Shown piece by piece: positions 17,566 to 26,307 of a stretch of 52,518 bases of DNA. The stretch's first letter is position 1, and each line of letters starts with the position of its first letter. Location: the NCBI GenBank assembly GCA_021108185.1, contig JAIORJ010000142.1:1-52518 (forward strand), written 5' to 3'. A model generated the notes under the pieces. It did no database searches. It had not been told where the DNA came from and saw only the letters and a list, made by a program, of their open reading frames with translations. The position numbers were made by a program, and so were the translations under genes. The stretch is from Methanococcoides sp. GTDB taxonomy: Archaea > Halobacteriota > Methanosarcinia > Methanosarcinales > Methanosarcinaceae.

Positions 17566-18969
17566 ATGAGGGGGGAATATGGGGATGAAGATCCACTTCG
17601 AATAAAAGAGTGGTTCAAACGCTCCTATTCTGTTCCTGTCACAATAGTCCTGTTTTTCTTATTATTCCTTTATCCTGCATGGCTTTATGTCATCGATTGG
17701 TTCCAATATATAATGGTCAATGGCTTGTCTTCAGCAGACCTTTCCTTTATCAAAGCCCTTTCCTTTATACTGGTCCTCATGTCTGCTAATATCTCCTACA
17801 TGGTACTGAGTAAGAACGTCAGTCTCTCAAGGACAATTGAAAAGCAGGATATAGAGCTTCAACTGAATGATAAGAAATTCCGTAAATTCATAGATGATAT
17901 ACCCAATGTTGCAATTCAGGGCTTCGATATCCATCTCATTGTTCATTACTGGAACAGTGCCAGTGAAAAGATGTATGGATATTCCAAGGAAGAAGCGATC
18001 GGTCAAAAGATCACTGACCTCATAGTTCCCATTGACAATGGCAAAGAACTGTTTGAAATGATCAATTCAGCCATGACCGATCCAAAATTTGAACGATTTA
18101 ATGAAACTACTTTTGTGACAAAGAGCAAAAGGAGTATCCCGGTACTTTCCAGTTATTCAAATGTTCTGTTACCAGGAACCCAGTTGAGCATATTTTCCAT
18201 GGAGATCGATCTAACTGAAAGAAAAATGATGGAAGAAGGGCTCATAATCTCAAAGGATATGGCTGAAGCTTCAAATATTGCTAAAAGCAAATTCCTTGCA
18301 AATGTCAGTCATGAGCTCAGGACGCCACTGAACTCTATTATAGGTTTCTCCGATCTGCTTGCTAACGGATATACTGGACATTTGGGTGAAAAACAGGGGA
18401 AATATGCAGAGAATATCTCTGCAAGCGGCAAACATTTGCTTAGTCTTATCAATGACATTCTCGACCTTTCAAAAGCAGAAGCTGGCAAGATGGAACTCCA
18501 TTATGAAAAAGTTAATTTACGACTATTGCTTTTAGAGATCACGGAGTTCATGTGTGTATCTGCCAGTCGTAAAGGGATAACGATCAGTACTATGATAGAA
18601 CCTGATGTAGGTATCGTTGAAGTCGATACTGGTAAACTCAAGCAGATACTCTACAATCTGGTGGGTAATGCCATCAAATTCTCCAAGGAGGGTGGGGTAA
18701 TAACTATAAAGGCCCGTGTGGATCGGGGATCTTTGGAAATTGAAGTTGAAGATAGTGGCATCGGGATAAAGGAGGAAGATATGGTCAAGCTTTTCAAGCC
18801 ATTTAGCCAGATCAGCTCCTTTTCCCAAAAACAGCATTCAGGAACTGGCTTAGGTCTTTCACTGGTGAAAAAGCTAGTTGAGCTCCATGGGGGGAAGACC
18901 TGGGTCAGAAGTGAATACGGAAAGTTCAGCATATTTGGTTTTTCGATTCCAATTGAAAGGATCAAATAA
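17566..18969 (+). CDS. Membrane-bound PAS sensor histidine kinase
   Basis: This 467-residue kinase has two N-terminal membrane helices (about 22-47 and 58-83), a PAS domain (about 105-220: FIDDIPNVAIQGFDIHLIVHYWN, YGYSKEEAIG), a HisKA dimerisation domain with phospho-His in NVSHELRTPLNSIIGFSD, and a HATPase_c domain (LKQILYNLVGNAIKFSKEGG, DSGIGI, GTGLGLSLVKKLVELHGG). No receiver domain is attached and no regulator is adjacent. The ATG is preceded by GGGAGTCGTAAA. It sits divergent from the MASE1-like membrane protein. Confidence 0.93.
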   Translation: MRGEYGDEDPLRIKEWFKRSYSVPVTIVLFFLLFLYPAWLYVIDWFQYIMVNGLSSADLSFIKALSFILVLMSANISYMVLSKNVSLSRTIEKQDIELQLNDKKFRKFIDDIPNVAIQGFDIHLIVHYWNSASEKMYGYSKEEAIGQKITDLIVPIDNGKELFEMINSAMTDPKFERFNETTFVTKSKRSIPVLSSYSNVLLPGTQLSIFSMEIDLTERKMMEEGLIISKDMAEASNIAKSKFLANVSHELRTPLNSIIGFSDLLANGYTGHLGEKQGKYAENISASGKHLLSLINDILDLSKAEAGKMELHYEKVNLRLLLLEITEFMCVSASRKGITISTMIEPDVGIVEVDTGKLKQILYNLVGNAIKFSKEGGVITIKARVDRGSLEIEVEDSGIGIKEEDMVKLFKPFSQISSFSQKQHSGTGLGLSLVKKLVELHGGKTWVRSEYGKFSIFGFSIPIERIK

Positions 18970-19129
18970 ATATGTTATTTTTTCATTTGGGTGACTTTTA
19001 ATTTTTTTATCTTTTCTAGTTCTCATAGGACACCGCTGAGCTCTTCTGTTAAAACAGCACCACGATGCGAAGATATAACATCCCCCACACCATTAAAGGC
19101 CCAAATTCATATTCAGGGATGGATGAACA

Positions 19130-19600
19130 ATGCCAGGCGGAAAAACACATGATACGATAAATATTGCAGTGCTGATAGTTGTACTTGCAGGCATTTTCTA
19201 TCTTACTATGGGGAATGTAAATGAGCTGGCTGTCAAATATCTGGACATTTACACGATAGCGGTCTTTTCTCTATCCTACCTGTTCGCAACATTTTTCCTT
19301 AGTCCGGACCTCGATATAGAAAGCAAACCCTACAAGAGATGGAAGATGTTCAGGATACTCTGGTGGCCCTACAAGGTTATATTCAAACACAGGGGACTCT
19401 CCCATAATCCCATTATTGGACCCCTGTCCATCGTGATCAACCTTGCATTGATAGTGGCTGTATTGCTGCTGCTTATGGGCGTTGAGCTGCATAAGGGACA
19501 CTTCAGGTTTATTGTAGTAGCCACAGCAGGGATGGTTCTGTCAATGGAGGTCCATATAATATCGGACTTCTTGGTCTCAAAAATGAAAAGTTTGTTTTAA
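19130..19600 (+). CDS. DUF2227-like membrane metal-binding protein
   Basis: The 156-residue protein combines four hydrophobic helices with conserved His/Asp pairs: GGKTHDTIN near the N-terminus, SPDLDI, RGLSHNPI and HIISDF at the end. This is the pattern of DUF2227, a putative metal-binding membrane family related to YdjM-type hydrolases. The His and Asp residues could form a metal site at the membrane surface. The substrate is unknown. It follows a sensor kinase by 160 bp, probably with its own promoter. Confidence 0.75.
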   Translation: MPGGKTHDTINIAVLIVVLAGIFYLTMGNVNELAVKYLDIYTIAVFSLSYLFATFFLSPDLDIESKPYKRWKMFRILWWPYKVIFKHRGLSHNPIIGPLSIVINLALIVAVLLLLMGVELHKGHFRFIVVATAGMVLSMEVHIISDFLVSKMKSLF

Positions 19601-19705
19601 AATTCAGTCATTCCCATCGCCTATGGCAGGTAGCTAATCGCTATTGCCACCTTTCAATTCATTTTTTAATTATTCTATCAAATGATATGCCTTTGATCAT
19701 GGTGG

Positions 19706-20164
19706 TTAATATTTCTCAAAGTATTCGCGATTTGCCCACAAGCCAATAATTCCTAAAAGCGAAGGTATGGTCCATAGAAAAATGGCTATGATAACTGTTT
19801 CCGGATAAGTCGTCCATCTCTGAAATGCAAAAACGATTGGAAAATAGACACCTATGGAAAACTCCATCAATCCCGCAGCAAAACCAAAGAACCTTTTTCG
19901 TAAGAGTCCGATGAGAGCCACAATACCTAGGGGCATTGCCCATAGCATATCGGTTACTGCTACGGCCCAGCTCTCATGAGCCCAGGCGCGTTCTGCAGCA
20001 TCACCAGTGAAACGTTCGTTCTGGAACCCAAGATTTACAGCACTATCCCAATTGAGGAGTGAATAGGTTTGCATGAACCAGGCCAAAAACAGGGATATGA
20101 TAGCAATGATGGCAATCCAGACTCCCAATGGAAATCTACCGATGCTTTTGTTTAGGATGTTCAT
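19706..20164 (-). CDS. Four-helix membrane protein of unknown function
   Basis: This 152-residue protein has four predicted membrane helices (VWIAIIAIISLFLAWFMQ; MLWAMPLGIVALIGLL; GLMEFSIGVYFPIVFAFQ; VIIAIFLWTIPSLLGIIGLW) and a polar loop after helix 1 (NLGFQNERFTGDAAERAW). The start is ATG at 20162-20164 behind GGTGAA. It lies 66 bp after another small membrane protein on the same strand and is probably co-transcribed with it. I do not recognise the family. Confidence 0.65.
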   Translation of the reverse strand: MNILNKSIGRFPLGVWIAIIAIISLFLAWFMQTYSLLNWDSAVNLGFQNERFTGDAAERAWAHESWAVAVTDMLWAMPLGIVALIGLLRKRFFGFAAGLMEFSIGVYFPIVFAFQRWTTYPETVIIAIFLWTIPSLLGIIGLWANREYFEKY

Positions 20165-20230
20165 TGTTTGTTCACCTTCCATTCTTCAACGCTTTTCAAT
20201 ATTTGTTCGTTAGACGTAGTGTTCCTTTTG

Positions 20231-20686
20231 TCAGAACGGTATGCCAGTCAGTCGTAGCACAGCATAGGTAACGACAGCTATTCCCCAATACACAAAAAAA
20301 CCCCAAACATATGTATAGTAAGCCAGTGGTCCGCACGATGGATACACATATTCACGCTCAGAAAACCACAGCACAATACTGATGTAAACCGAAACCAATC
20401 CCGATCCTGCCCATAACACATAGCCCCATATCTGGCCTTGCAATACGCCGATACTCCCGGCTGCTAACATTGGTAGCCAGATCATCAGATCAGCCCGGGC
20501 GAGTCCGTTAGCCGTACGGAAGTGTGTCTTATCGCGCCAATCTTCTCCTTTTCCGATAATTATGTCCTTAGATCTCTGACTATGGGGCCGAAATGCCATC
20601 TGGGTCTGGGCGTATAGTATGGGCAGAAAGATAAAGAACACTCCGAAGATCACGAGTGCCCATGCGATGAGCGTTGGTTCAAGCAT
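20231..20686 (-). CDS. Four-helix membrane protein of unknown function
   Basis: The 151-residue protein has an N-terminal helix (LIAWALVIFGVFFIFLPILY), a hydrophilic segment (RPHSQRSKDIIIGKGEDWRD) and three further helices with many aromatics (WYVLW-type stretches, YYTYVWGFFVYWGIAVVTYAVL). A start ATG at 20684-20686 follows AAGGGGAA. It forms a two-gene unit with the following 152-residue membrane protein. I do not recognise the family. It may be a small transporter or a membrane partner protein. Confidence 0.65.
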   Translation of the reverse strand: MLEPTLIAWALVIFGVFFIFLPILYAQTQMAFRPHSQRSKDIIIGKGEDWRDKTHFRTANGLARADLMIWLPMLAAGSIGVLQGQIWGYVLWAGSGLVSVYISIVLWFSEREYVYPSCGPLAYYTYVWGFFVYWGIAVVTYAVLRLTGIPF

Positions 20687-20948
20687 TTGGAATTCCCCTT
20701 TTATTAGATCATTATTTTTAAAAATATGTTTTTACTCAAAGGTTTGGGTATTATCAATTACTTTTTATTGAATAATTGTTACTTTGGTCACAACTTTTAT
20801 TGATATTTAAATCATAACTCTAACTGCAGATAAATATGTTCCATGTTCAATTTGTCCTTTAATTACATTTTATTGCTCGTAAGGAATGTGGTATTTGCAT
20901 GAAAATAGAAATGAATTAGTAAATTGAATTTTAAAGGGATGGTAAAAA

Positions 20949-21578
20949 ATGTTTATAGGACACTATGCAATTGGATTCTTATTAAAAAAGAAATTTAATG
21001 CAATTCCTTTATGGGTGTTCTTTATTGCAGTCCAGGTTGTCGATATTCTGGCATTTATCTTGGTTTTGCTTGGTGTGGAAAAAATGAGCTATAATCCCAC
21101 GTCTAATCCTTTCCTAAGAACTTCGATGGACTATATCCCGTTAACTCATTCTTTATCGAACAGTTTGGTTATTGCTCTTATTGTTTTCCTGGTCTTTTGG
21201 AAACTAAAGGATAGGGAATGGGGAATTGCACTCTCAATGGGGGTACTGTCACACTGGTTTATTGATTTCATAGCTCACACACCGGATATGCCCCTTATTT
21301 TCAACAGCTATAAAGTTGGTCTGGGATTGTGGAACTATCCCTGGATAGCTTTTTTACTTGAAGTTGGTTTTTTCATTGGAGCCGGATATTATCTTTACAA
21401 AGGTTCTGAGAACCTTAAACGACCGATCATTCTAATGGCTCTTTTAGTTCTTTTTTATGCTCCAACAATGTTCGCACCAGAAGAGGAAGTGCCTGTAGCA
21501 GTAATGAGTATTTTAAGTTTGAGTTTCTACATAATATTCGCAGCCTTGGCTTGGTGGAGTGAGAAAAAGAAGAAATGA
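20949..21578 (+). CDS. Membrane-bound metal-dependent hydrolase-like protein (YdjM/DUF457 type)
   Basis: This 209-residue polytopic membrane protein starts MFIGHYAIGF and has a His/Asp set placed between helices: H5, VVDI, LTHSLSNS, and SHWFIDFIAHTPDMP. That arrangement matches the YdjM/DUF457 family of predicted membrane-embedded metal-dependent hydrolases. Five to six helices are evident and the tail is lysine-rich. The ATG follows AAAGGGATGG. Physiological role unknown; it is the second such protein within 2 kb, after the DUF2227 gene. Confidence 0.7.
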   Translation: MFIGHYAIGFLLKKKFNAIPLWVFFIAVQVVDILAFILVLLGVEKMSYNPTSNPFLRTSMDYIPLTHSLSNSLVIALIVFLVFWKLKDREWGIALSMGVLSHWFIDFIAHTPDMPLIFNSYKVGLGLWNYPWIAFLLEVGFFIGAGYYLYKGSENLKRPIILMALLVLFYAPTMFAPEEEVPVAVMSILSLSFYIIFAALAWWSEKKKK

Positions 21579-21629
21579 TGGGGTCGTAAGAAGCTTGTTT
21601 GATCCCGTTCGATGTGATCGTTAGGCTGA

Positions 21630-22271
21630 TCAGATAATTCCAACCAACCTTGAGATCTTTAGAGCTACTTCTCCTGCCAAAAAGGTAACACTTCTAACAA
21701 ATCCTACAGGTTCTATCTTAATAGCACCACTGTCATAGGCGTCTATAAATGTGTCAGCAGGCGTTTCAGATTCCATTATGCTTCTGATCGTATCTTCATT
21801 TGATATTACCACGACCGTTGGATCCACTTCAGAGCTCAGGCCTACTACAGATTGTAGTATTATCCTTGCATCCAGGGATGTGACAGCTCCACTATCATCA
21901 ACATCGACATTTGGGTCTTCTTCCATCTTCCCGGTAGACATCTTCAGTGCACACAGGGAATCCACAGCACTTAGATAACCATCCCCATTGCAGTCACCCT
22001 TTTCAGCTTCGATCTTGATTCCCACTTTATGGAATTCTACAATCGTAGCATCCTTTGTAACCATTTTTAGTTCTAGTGCACTTCCATCATTTAGCTCTAT
22101 AATACCATAGATCTCTTCATTTCCAAGAAGATCCTTCAGAAAATCCGGGACCTTATCTACATTCTGATTATATGCCACGACCCTCTGATTCATATCGTCA
22201 AATAGGTCTGCTGATGCTGGGTTTGCCAAAAAGATGAAAAGTAGAAATGAGATAATGATGATCTTCTTCAT
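21630..22271 (-). CDS. Secreted protein with dockerin domain inserted in a split host domain
   Basis: This 213-residue exported protein has a signal peptide to about residue 21. A first domain half (about 26-88: YNQNVDKVPDFLKDLLGNE, IIELNDGSALELKMVTKD) is followed by a type I dockerin (92-144: GDCNGDGYLSAVDSL and VDVDDSGAVTSLDAR, two Ca-binding F-hand repeats). A second half follows (149-200: DPTVVVISNEDTIRSIMES, GAIKIEPVGFV). The flanking halves look like one methanogen surface domain into which the dockerin was inserted. It has no membrane anchor, so attachment would come from the dockerin binding a cohesin, and two cohesins are encoded directly upstream, 12 bp and one gene away. GGGGGTG precedes the ATG. 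Confidence 0.85.
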   Translation of the reverse strand: MKKIIIISFLLFIFLANPASADLFDDMNQRVVAYNQNVDKVPDFLKDLLGNEEIYGIIELNDGSALELKMVTKDATIVEFHKVGIKIEAEKGDCNGDGYLSAVDSLCALKMSTGKMEEDPNVDVDDSGAVTSLDARIILQSVVGLSSEVDPTVVVISNEDTIRSIMESETPADTFIDAYDSGAIKIEPVGFVRSVTFLAGEVALKISRLVGII

Positions 22272-22283
22272 TTCTACACCCCC

Positions 22284-22826
22284 TTACCTTCTTCTCTTGA
22301 CAACGAACAGAGCCATGACGATCGCTGCCATTGTCATCAACAACATGCTTCCATAACCTGCACTTTCTGAAGCTTTCTCGGTAACACTGAGAGTTCCGTC
22401 AATGGTGGGAGAAATAACTTCAACAAGATCAGTATTGTGAACTGATACATCACTCAGGGTCAGGGTACTGGATGACCCTACCGCACCGAGAACTTCAAAT
22501 GATACGACTGCGACCGCACCATCACCAGTTATGCCGGAAGAGTCTGCCAGGGCAATTATGACCTCTCCTTCATTACCTGTATTGGACTCGAGATATGCAT
22601 TTCCACCAAGTTCACCGGCCTCTACACCTACAGCTTGTAGAACTGCCGAATCATACATCAGGGAAATGTCCATACTTCCCACATCTATAGCTCCTTCAAG
22701 GTTGATAGGAACCTCCACTATACCCCCGGCTGCGCCTGTTGTATCGCTCACACTAACAGTCAGGTCTTGTGCCGATGCAAGAGATACAAGGCACAACAGA
22801 CTAACTAACAACAATATCCTTTTCAT
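22284..22826 (-). CDS. Membrane-anchored cohesin protein
   Basis: The 180-residue exported protein has a signal peptide (1-19), one cohesin domain (about 21-148: VSVSDTTGAAGGIVEVPINL, VGSMDISLMYDSAVLQAVGV, GDGAVAVVSFEVLG, the jelly-roll pattern of scaffoldin cohesins) and a C-terminal helix at about 160-176 followed by KRRR. The tail AGYGSMLLM...KRRR is reminiscent of archaeal C-terminal sorting signals. It would display a single dockerin receptor on the outer face of the membrane. Middle gene of the cohesin-dockerin operon, 15 bp after the scaffold gene; GGGAGTGG precedes the ATG. Confidence 0.88.
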   Translation of the reverse strand: MKRILLLVSLLCLVSLASAQDLTVSVSDTTGAAGGIVEVPINLEGAIDVGSMDISLMYDSAVLQAVGVEAGELGGNAYLESNTGNEGEVIIALADSSGITGDGAVAVVSFEVLGAVGSSSTLTLSDVSVHNTDLVEVISPTIDGTLSVTEKASESAGYGSMLLMTMAAIVMALFVVKRRR

Positions 22827-22841
22827 GTTACCACTCCCATT

Positions 22842-25271
22842 TCAAGACAATTTGGCAGAATTTCTCAGTATCTGCCTTGCATCAATTGATGTTACACTTC
22901 CATCTCCATTCACATCCATAGCCAGATCTTCCGGTATCTTTCCCACAGCCATCTGGAGTGCATACAGAGCATCCAGAGCTGTAAGTTCACCACCGTCACC
23001 AACGGCATCTCCTTTGCTTTCCTCCAGACTGATCACCTTGAATACTCCGTCCTTAGCAGGAATTTTGACGGGTGTCAGATCTGCCCTGTTTGCAGACAGA
23101 GATACAATATCAAGAGCGGTGGATGAGCCTTCAGCTCCGACCACATCAAATCTTACGTGAGCAACAGAGCCATCACCGGAGAATCCATCCTTATCAGCAA
23201 AACTGATCTTGATCGTACCGTCAATGATATTGTAATCGAACAGTGAATCGCTTGATAAACTACCTTTAACAACTTCAGTAGCTACAAGGACAGAGGAATC
23301 ATATCTCAGTGTCATATCCATATTTCCAATATTCTCCCGTACTCCATACAATGTCAGAGGGATCTGGACACTGCTTCCGGTAGCCTTGCTACGGGATTCA
23401 AAGGTCAGGCCATTGAACCTGTCAATTACAGGATCCTGAGTCGGGGTTGGAGTCGGGCCCGGAACCGTTGATCCCTGGCGAATGGAGTTGATCTCACTTT
23501 GTGAAAGAGCAACATTATAGATCCTCACCTCATCAATGATCCCTGAGAAATAGCCTCCATAGGAAGGATTGGATGCAATATTGGTATAATCCCAGCCGTT
23601 ACTCAGTTTGCCTTTTTCTTGATACACCTTATCATTTACGTACAATGTCACTGTTTCAGCATCCTGGTCATAAACCGCTGCAAGGAAAGTCCATTCTCCG
23701 GTTGTGACAGGCTGGAATCCCAGAACACCACCTGTGCCACTAAATGCAGACCAACCAGCTCCCCCGCCACGAGTATCGAAACCTATCGTACGATCAAAAC
23801 CCCCATTATCATGTGAAATGACGGATCTCGCAACATCTGCCTGAGCCCAGGCAACCATGGTCAGTTGTGGCATATTATCCGGATTTATGTTGACAGGTGA
23901 ACGAACGTAGTCATTCGTTCCGTCAAAGCTCAATGCCTGATTCCTTACTCCAGATACAAAGACAGCGCCATTGTTGGTTCCATGGTTATTGTTGCCGGAA
24001 TAATCCCTTGCATCACCATCAAAAGGATAGTAGGCAACAAGGCCCCTCTCAGAAATGGGTGTTGGGCTTGGAGTAGGTGTCGAGCCCGGAACTGTTGCTC
24101 CCTGACGAATGGAGTTGATCTCGCTTTGTGAAAGAGCAACATTATAGATCCTCACCTCATCAATGATGCCTGAGAAATAGCCTCCATAGGAAGGATTGGA
24201 TGCAATATTGGTATAATCCCAGCCGTTACTCAGTTTGCCTTTTTCTTCATATACCTTATCATCTACGTACAGTTTCACAGTTTCAGCATCCTGATCATAA
24301 ACTGCCGCTATGAAAGTCCATTCTCCGGTTGTGACAGGAGAGAATCCTAAAACAGCCCCTGTACCACTAAATGCAGACCAACCAGCTCCCCCGCCACGGG
24401 TATCGAAACCTATCGTACGATCATAACCCCCGTTATCATGTGAAATAACGGTTCTCGATTCAGCATCAGACTGAACCCAGGCAACCATGGTCAGTTGTGG
24501 CATATTATCCGGATTGATGTTAACAGGTGAACGCACGTAATCGTCCTTACCGTCAAAGCTCAATGCCTGATTCCTTACTCCGGATACAAAGACGGCACCA
24601 TTGTTGGTTCCATGGTTATTATTGCCGGAATAATCCTTTACATCGCCATCAAAAGGATAGTAGGCAACAAGCCCTTTCTCAGAAATAGGTGTTGGGCTTG
24701 GAGTAGGAGTAGGTGTTGGACCTACTGCCGATGGATCCATCAGACCAAAGAAATAGACTGTCACGTGATCCTCGCCTTCAAGAGAACCAATCATTCCCAT
24801 ATTTTCCACCCTTATGGTGTGGATACCTCTATCCAGACCGGATATCTCCAGGTACTTAACAAATGCACCACCCGGATAAGCGGGATCACTTCCATAAGTG
24901 TTTCCGATCCATACCTCTGAACCATCAACAAGAACACGTGCCCAGCCATCATTGGTGTCACCCCAGAACTGGACACCTACTGTGGTCGTTTCAACGGTTG
25001 TCTTTGCTTCGATCCAATTACCCTGATTCAACAACGCGATCCACTGATTATATCGCCAGATCGAACCACTGGTTGTGATCTGGAACTCGGATGGAGGTGT
25101 AACATATGCCGTATTGGCAAAGGCTACAACATCCGGTGGAGTTGCAAAATTAAGGGCATTTCCATCATACATTACAGTGCTAACTTCTGCAGAAGCAACT
25201 GTCACAGCCATAGACAAAATTGCTAAAGAAATAAAAAGAACATACAATAATCTCTTTGTGGTATTTTTCAT
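22842..25271 (-). CDS. Scaffold-like surface protein: jelly-roll domain, two LamG, cohesin, dockerin
   Basis: This 809-residue exported protein has a signal peptide (1-28), then an unassigned beta-rich domain (about 30-180, with GDTNDGWARVLVDGSEVW). Pro-Thr linkers separate two LamG/concanavalin-like domains (about 198-390 and 408-600). A cohesin follows (about 615-748: GSSVQIPLTLYG, MDMTLRYDSSVLVATEV, GDGSVAHVRFDV), and a C-terminal type I dockerin (about 755-806: DAVGDGGELTALDAL, DVNGDGSVTSIDAR). The LamG domains are near copies. Carrying both cohesin and dockerin, it can bridge the anchored cohesin downstream and the dockerin protein after that. It is first gene of the operon; a TATA box lies at 25363-25371. 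Confidence 0.9.
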   Translation of the reverse strand: MKNTTKRLLYVLFISLAILSMAVTVASAEVSTVMYDGNALNFATPPDVVAFANTAYVTPPSEFQITTSGSIWRYNQWIALLNQGNWIEAKTTVETTTVGVQFWGDTNDGWARVLVDGSEVWIGNTYGSDPAYPGGAFVKYLEISGLDRGIHTIRVENMGMIGSLEGEDHVTVYFFGLMDPSAVGPTPTPTPSPTPISEKGLVAYYPFDGDVKDYSGNNNHGTNNGAVFVSGVRNQALSFDGKDDYVRSPVNINPDNMPQLTMVAWVQSDAESRTVISHDNGGYDRTIGFDTRGGGAGWSAFSGTGAVLGFSPVTTGEWTFIAAVYDQDAETVKLYVDDKVYEEKGKLSNGWDYTNIASNPSYGGYFSGIIDEVRIYNVALSQSEINSIRQGATVPGSTPTPSPTPISERGLVAYYPFDGDARDYSGNNNHGTNNGAVFVSGVRNQALSFDGTNDYVRSPVNINPDNMPQLTMVAWAQADVARSVISHDNGGFDRTIGFDTRGGGAGWSAFSGTGGVLGFQPVTTGEWTFLAAVYDQDAETVTLYVNDKVYQEKGKLSNGWDYTNIASNPSYGGYFSGIIDEVRIYNVALSQSEINSIRQGSTVPGPTPTPTQDPVIDRFNGLTFESRSKATGSSVQIPLTLYGVRENIGNMDMTLRYDSSVLVATEVVKGSLSSDSLFDYNIIDGTIKISFADKDGFSGDGSVAHVRFDVVGAEGSSTALDIVSLSANRADLTPVKIPAKDGVFKVISLEESKGDAVGDGGELTALDALYALQMAVGKIPEDLAMDVNGDGSVTSIDARQILRNSAKLS
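23451..24698 (-). repeat. Tandem 0.63-kb duplication encoding the two LamG domains
   Basis: Two direct copies, plus 24069-24698 (first in the protein) and 23451-24068, encode residues about 192-401 and 402-607. Blocks such as LVAYYPFDGD, NINPDNMPQLTMVAW and GGYFSGIIDEVRIYNVALSQ are identical at a 210-residue offset, with only scattered substitutions. The DNA copies are also nearly identical, pointing to recent duplication or gene conversion. Confidence 0.9.
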
Positions 25272-25649
25272 ATTTTGTCCCCCACGAACAAATACTTTTT
25301 ACATTGGAATGTTTGTGACTAATAATTGTTAAAAAGAACCCTCTGACCATTAGAAGAAAAATGATATAAATCTACGGTACTGTCAAATTCAAATTATAAC
25401 AACTTTGACTCCATACCCACCGATTCTGCTTTATTTAGAGACGTTACTAAAAGTGGAAAGCTTACAATCACGCCTTTAATCCTCTTGAGAACTTCAATGG
25501 ACAAGGTATGCGGGCAATTTTTACCTATAAAAAAGTTCTGAAATATCGTTATCGCAATATTGAAATTAAATATCAACAATGAGCATTAATCTGGCATGTC
25601 ATTTTCTTTGCTCATAGCATTCAGGTGTATTTTGATCTTAGGTGGTATT
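25272..25649. other. Intergenic region with the cohesin-operon promoter
   Basis: This AT-rich spacer lies between the divergent cohesin operon and the GNAT gene. A minus-strand TATA box (GATTTATATC, plus 25363-25372) lies about 95 bp before the scaffold start and implies a leader of about 70 bases; GGGGGAC forms the ribosome site. A short minus-strand open frame at 25394-25579 shows no family features. I see no RNA gene. Confidence 0.45.
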
Positions 25650-26216
25650 ATGAACGATCAGTTTGATGTAGTACGAGCCAATTTGTCGCATGTAAACTTT
25701 CTTTCCGAATTCGGGAAAGAATCATTTATAGATGCATATAAGGTAACCCTTCCTATGGATGAACTTAGAACTTATGTGGAAGAGGCTTTCTCAGAAGAAC
25801 TGATCAAGCATGAGATCGAAAGCTCTGAATCCATATATCTGCTCTGTAAAAACGCAAAGGGTGTAATATGTGGCTATGCAAAATATGTAGATTCTGAAAT
25901 ACCCAATCGCTTAGTTCCTGATGGGGCAATAGAATTGCAACGTCTTTATGTTCAGAATGATTGTAGGGGGGAAGGAGTCGGGAAGCTTCTGTCCAGATAT
26001 GGGGAATCGATCTCTCAGCAAAAAGGATTCAAGGTTATATGGTTACGTGTATGGGATGGTAACACTGCTGCTCAACAAATTTATTTGAAATGGGGATTCA
26101 CATTTTGCAGTGAAGAAGCATACCAAGTAGGAAAAGAAAAACGAAAAGTATTGATTATGATGAAGCATATTCAATCAAGTTCGGATAAACATGATCTGTC
26201 AGTCCATAGGTCCTAA
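25650..26216 (+). CDS. GNAT-family N-acetyltransferase
   Basis: The 188-residue enzyme transfers an acetyl group from acetyl-CoA to an amine substrate. The GNAT fold is clear: VRANLSHVNFLSEFGKESF at the start, then IELQRLYVQNDCRGEGVGKLL, where R-G-E-G-V-G is the acetyl-CoA pyrophosphate-binding motif A, and WLRVWDGNTAAQQIYLKWGFTF as motif B. The start is the ATG at 25650 behind AGGTGG; upstream in-frame codons lack such a site. Similar proteins acetylate small molecules or protein N-termini; the substrate cannot be inferred. Confidence 0.88.
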   Translation: MNDQFDVVRANLSHVNFLSEFGKESFIDAYKVTLPMDELRTYVEEAFSEELIKHEIESSESIYLLCKNAKGVICGYAKYVDSEIPNRLVPDGAIELQRLYVQNDCRGEGVGKLLSRYGESISQQKGFKVIWLRVWDGNTAAQQIYLKWGFTFCSEEAYQVGKEKRKVLIMMKHIQSSSDKHDLSVHRS

Positions 26217-26307
26217 GGGCACTTTGCATTACAGTGCTAATATACTATGTTAACAAAGGTTAGTAATTATAAACGATTTTCCAATTTAATAGTTCTACCA
26301 ATCATAC

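Noticed and set aside
19600-19706. Hairpin-like GGCAGGTAGC...GCTATTGCC between convergent genes
   Set aside because: The pairing is imperfect with a weak T tract; likely a shared terminator but not clear enough to list.
25394-25579. Minus-strand frame of 61 codons between the cohesin operon and the GNAT gene
   Set aside because: No ribosome site, no recognisable domain and an AT-driven hydrophobic N-terminus; possibly an old gene fragment but not supportable.
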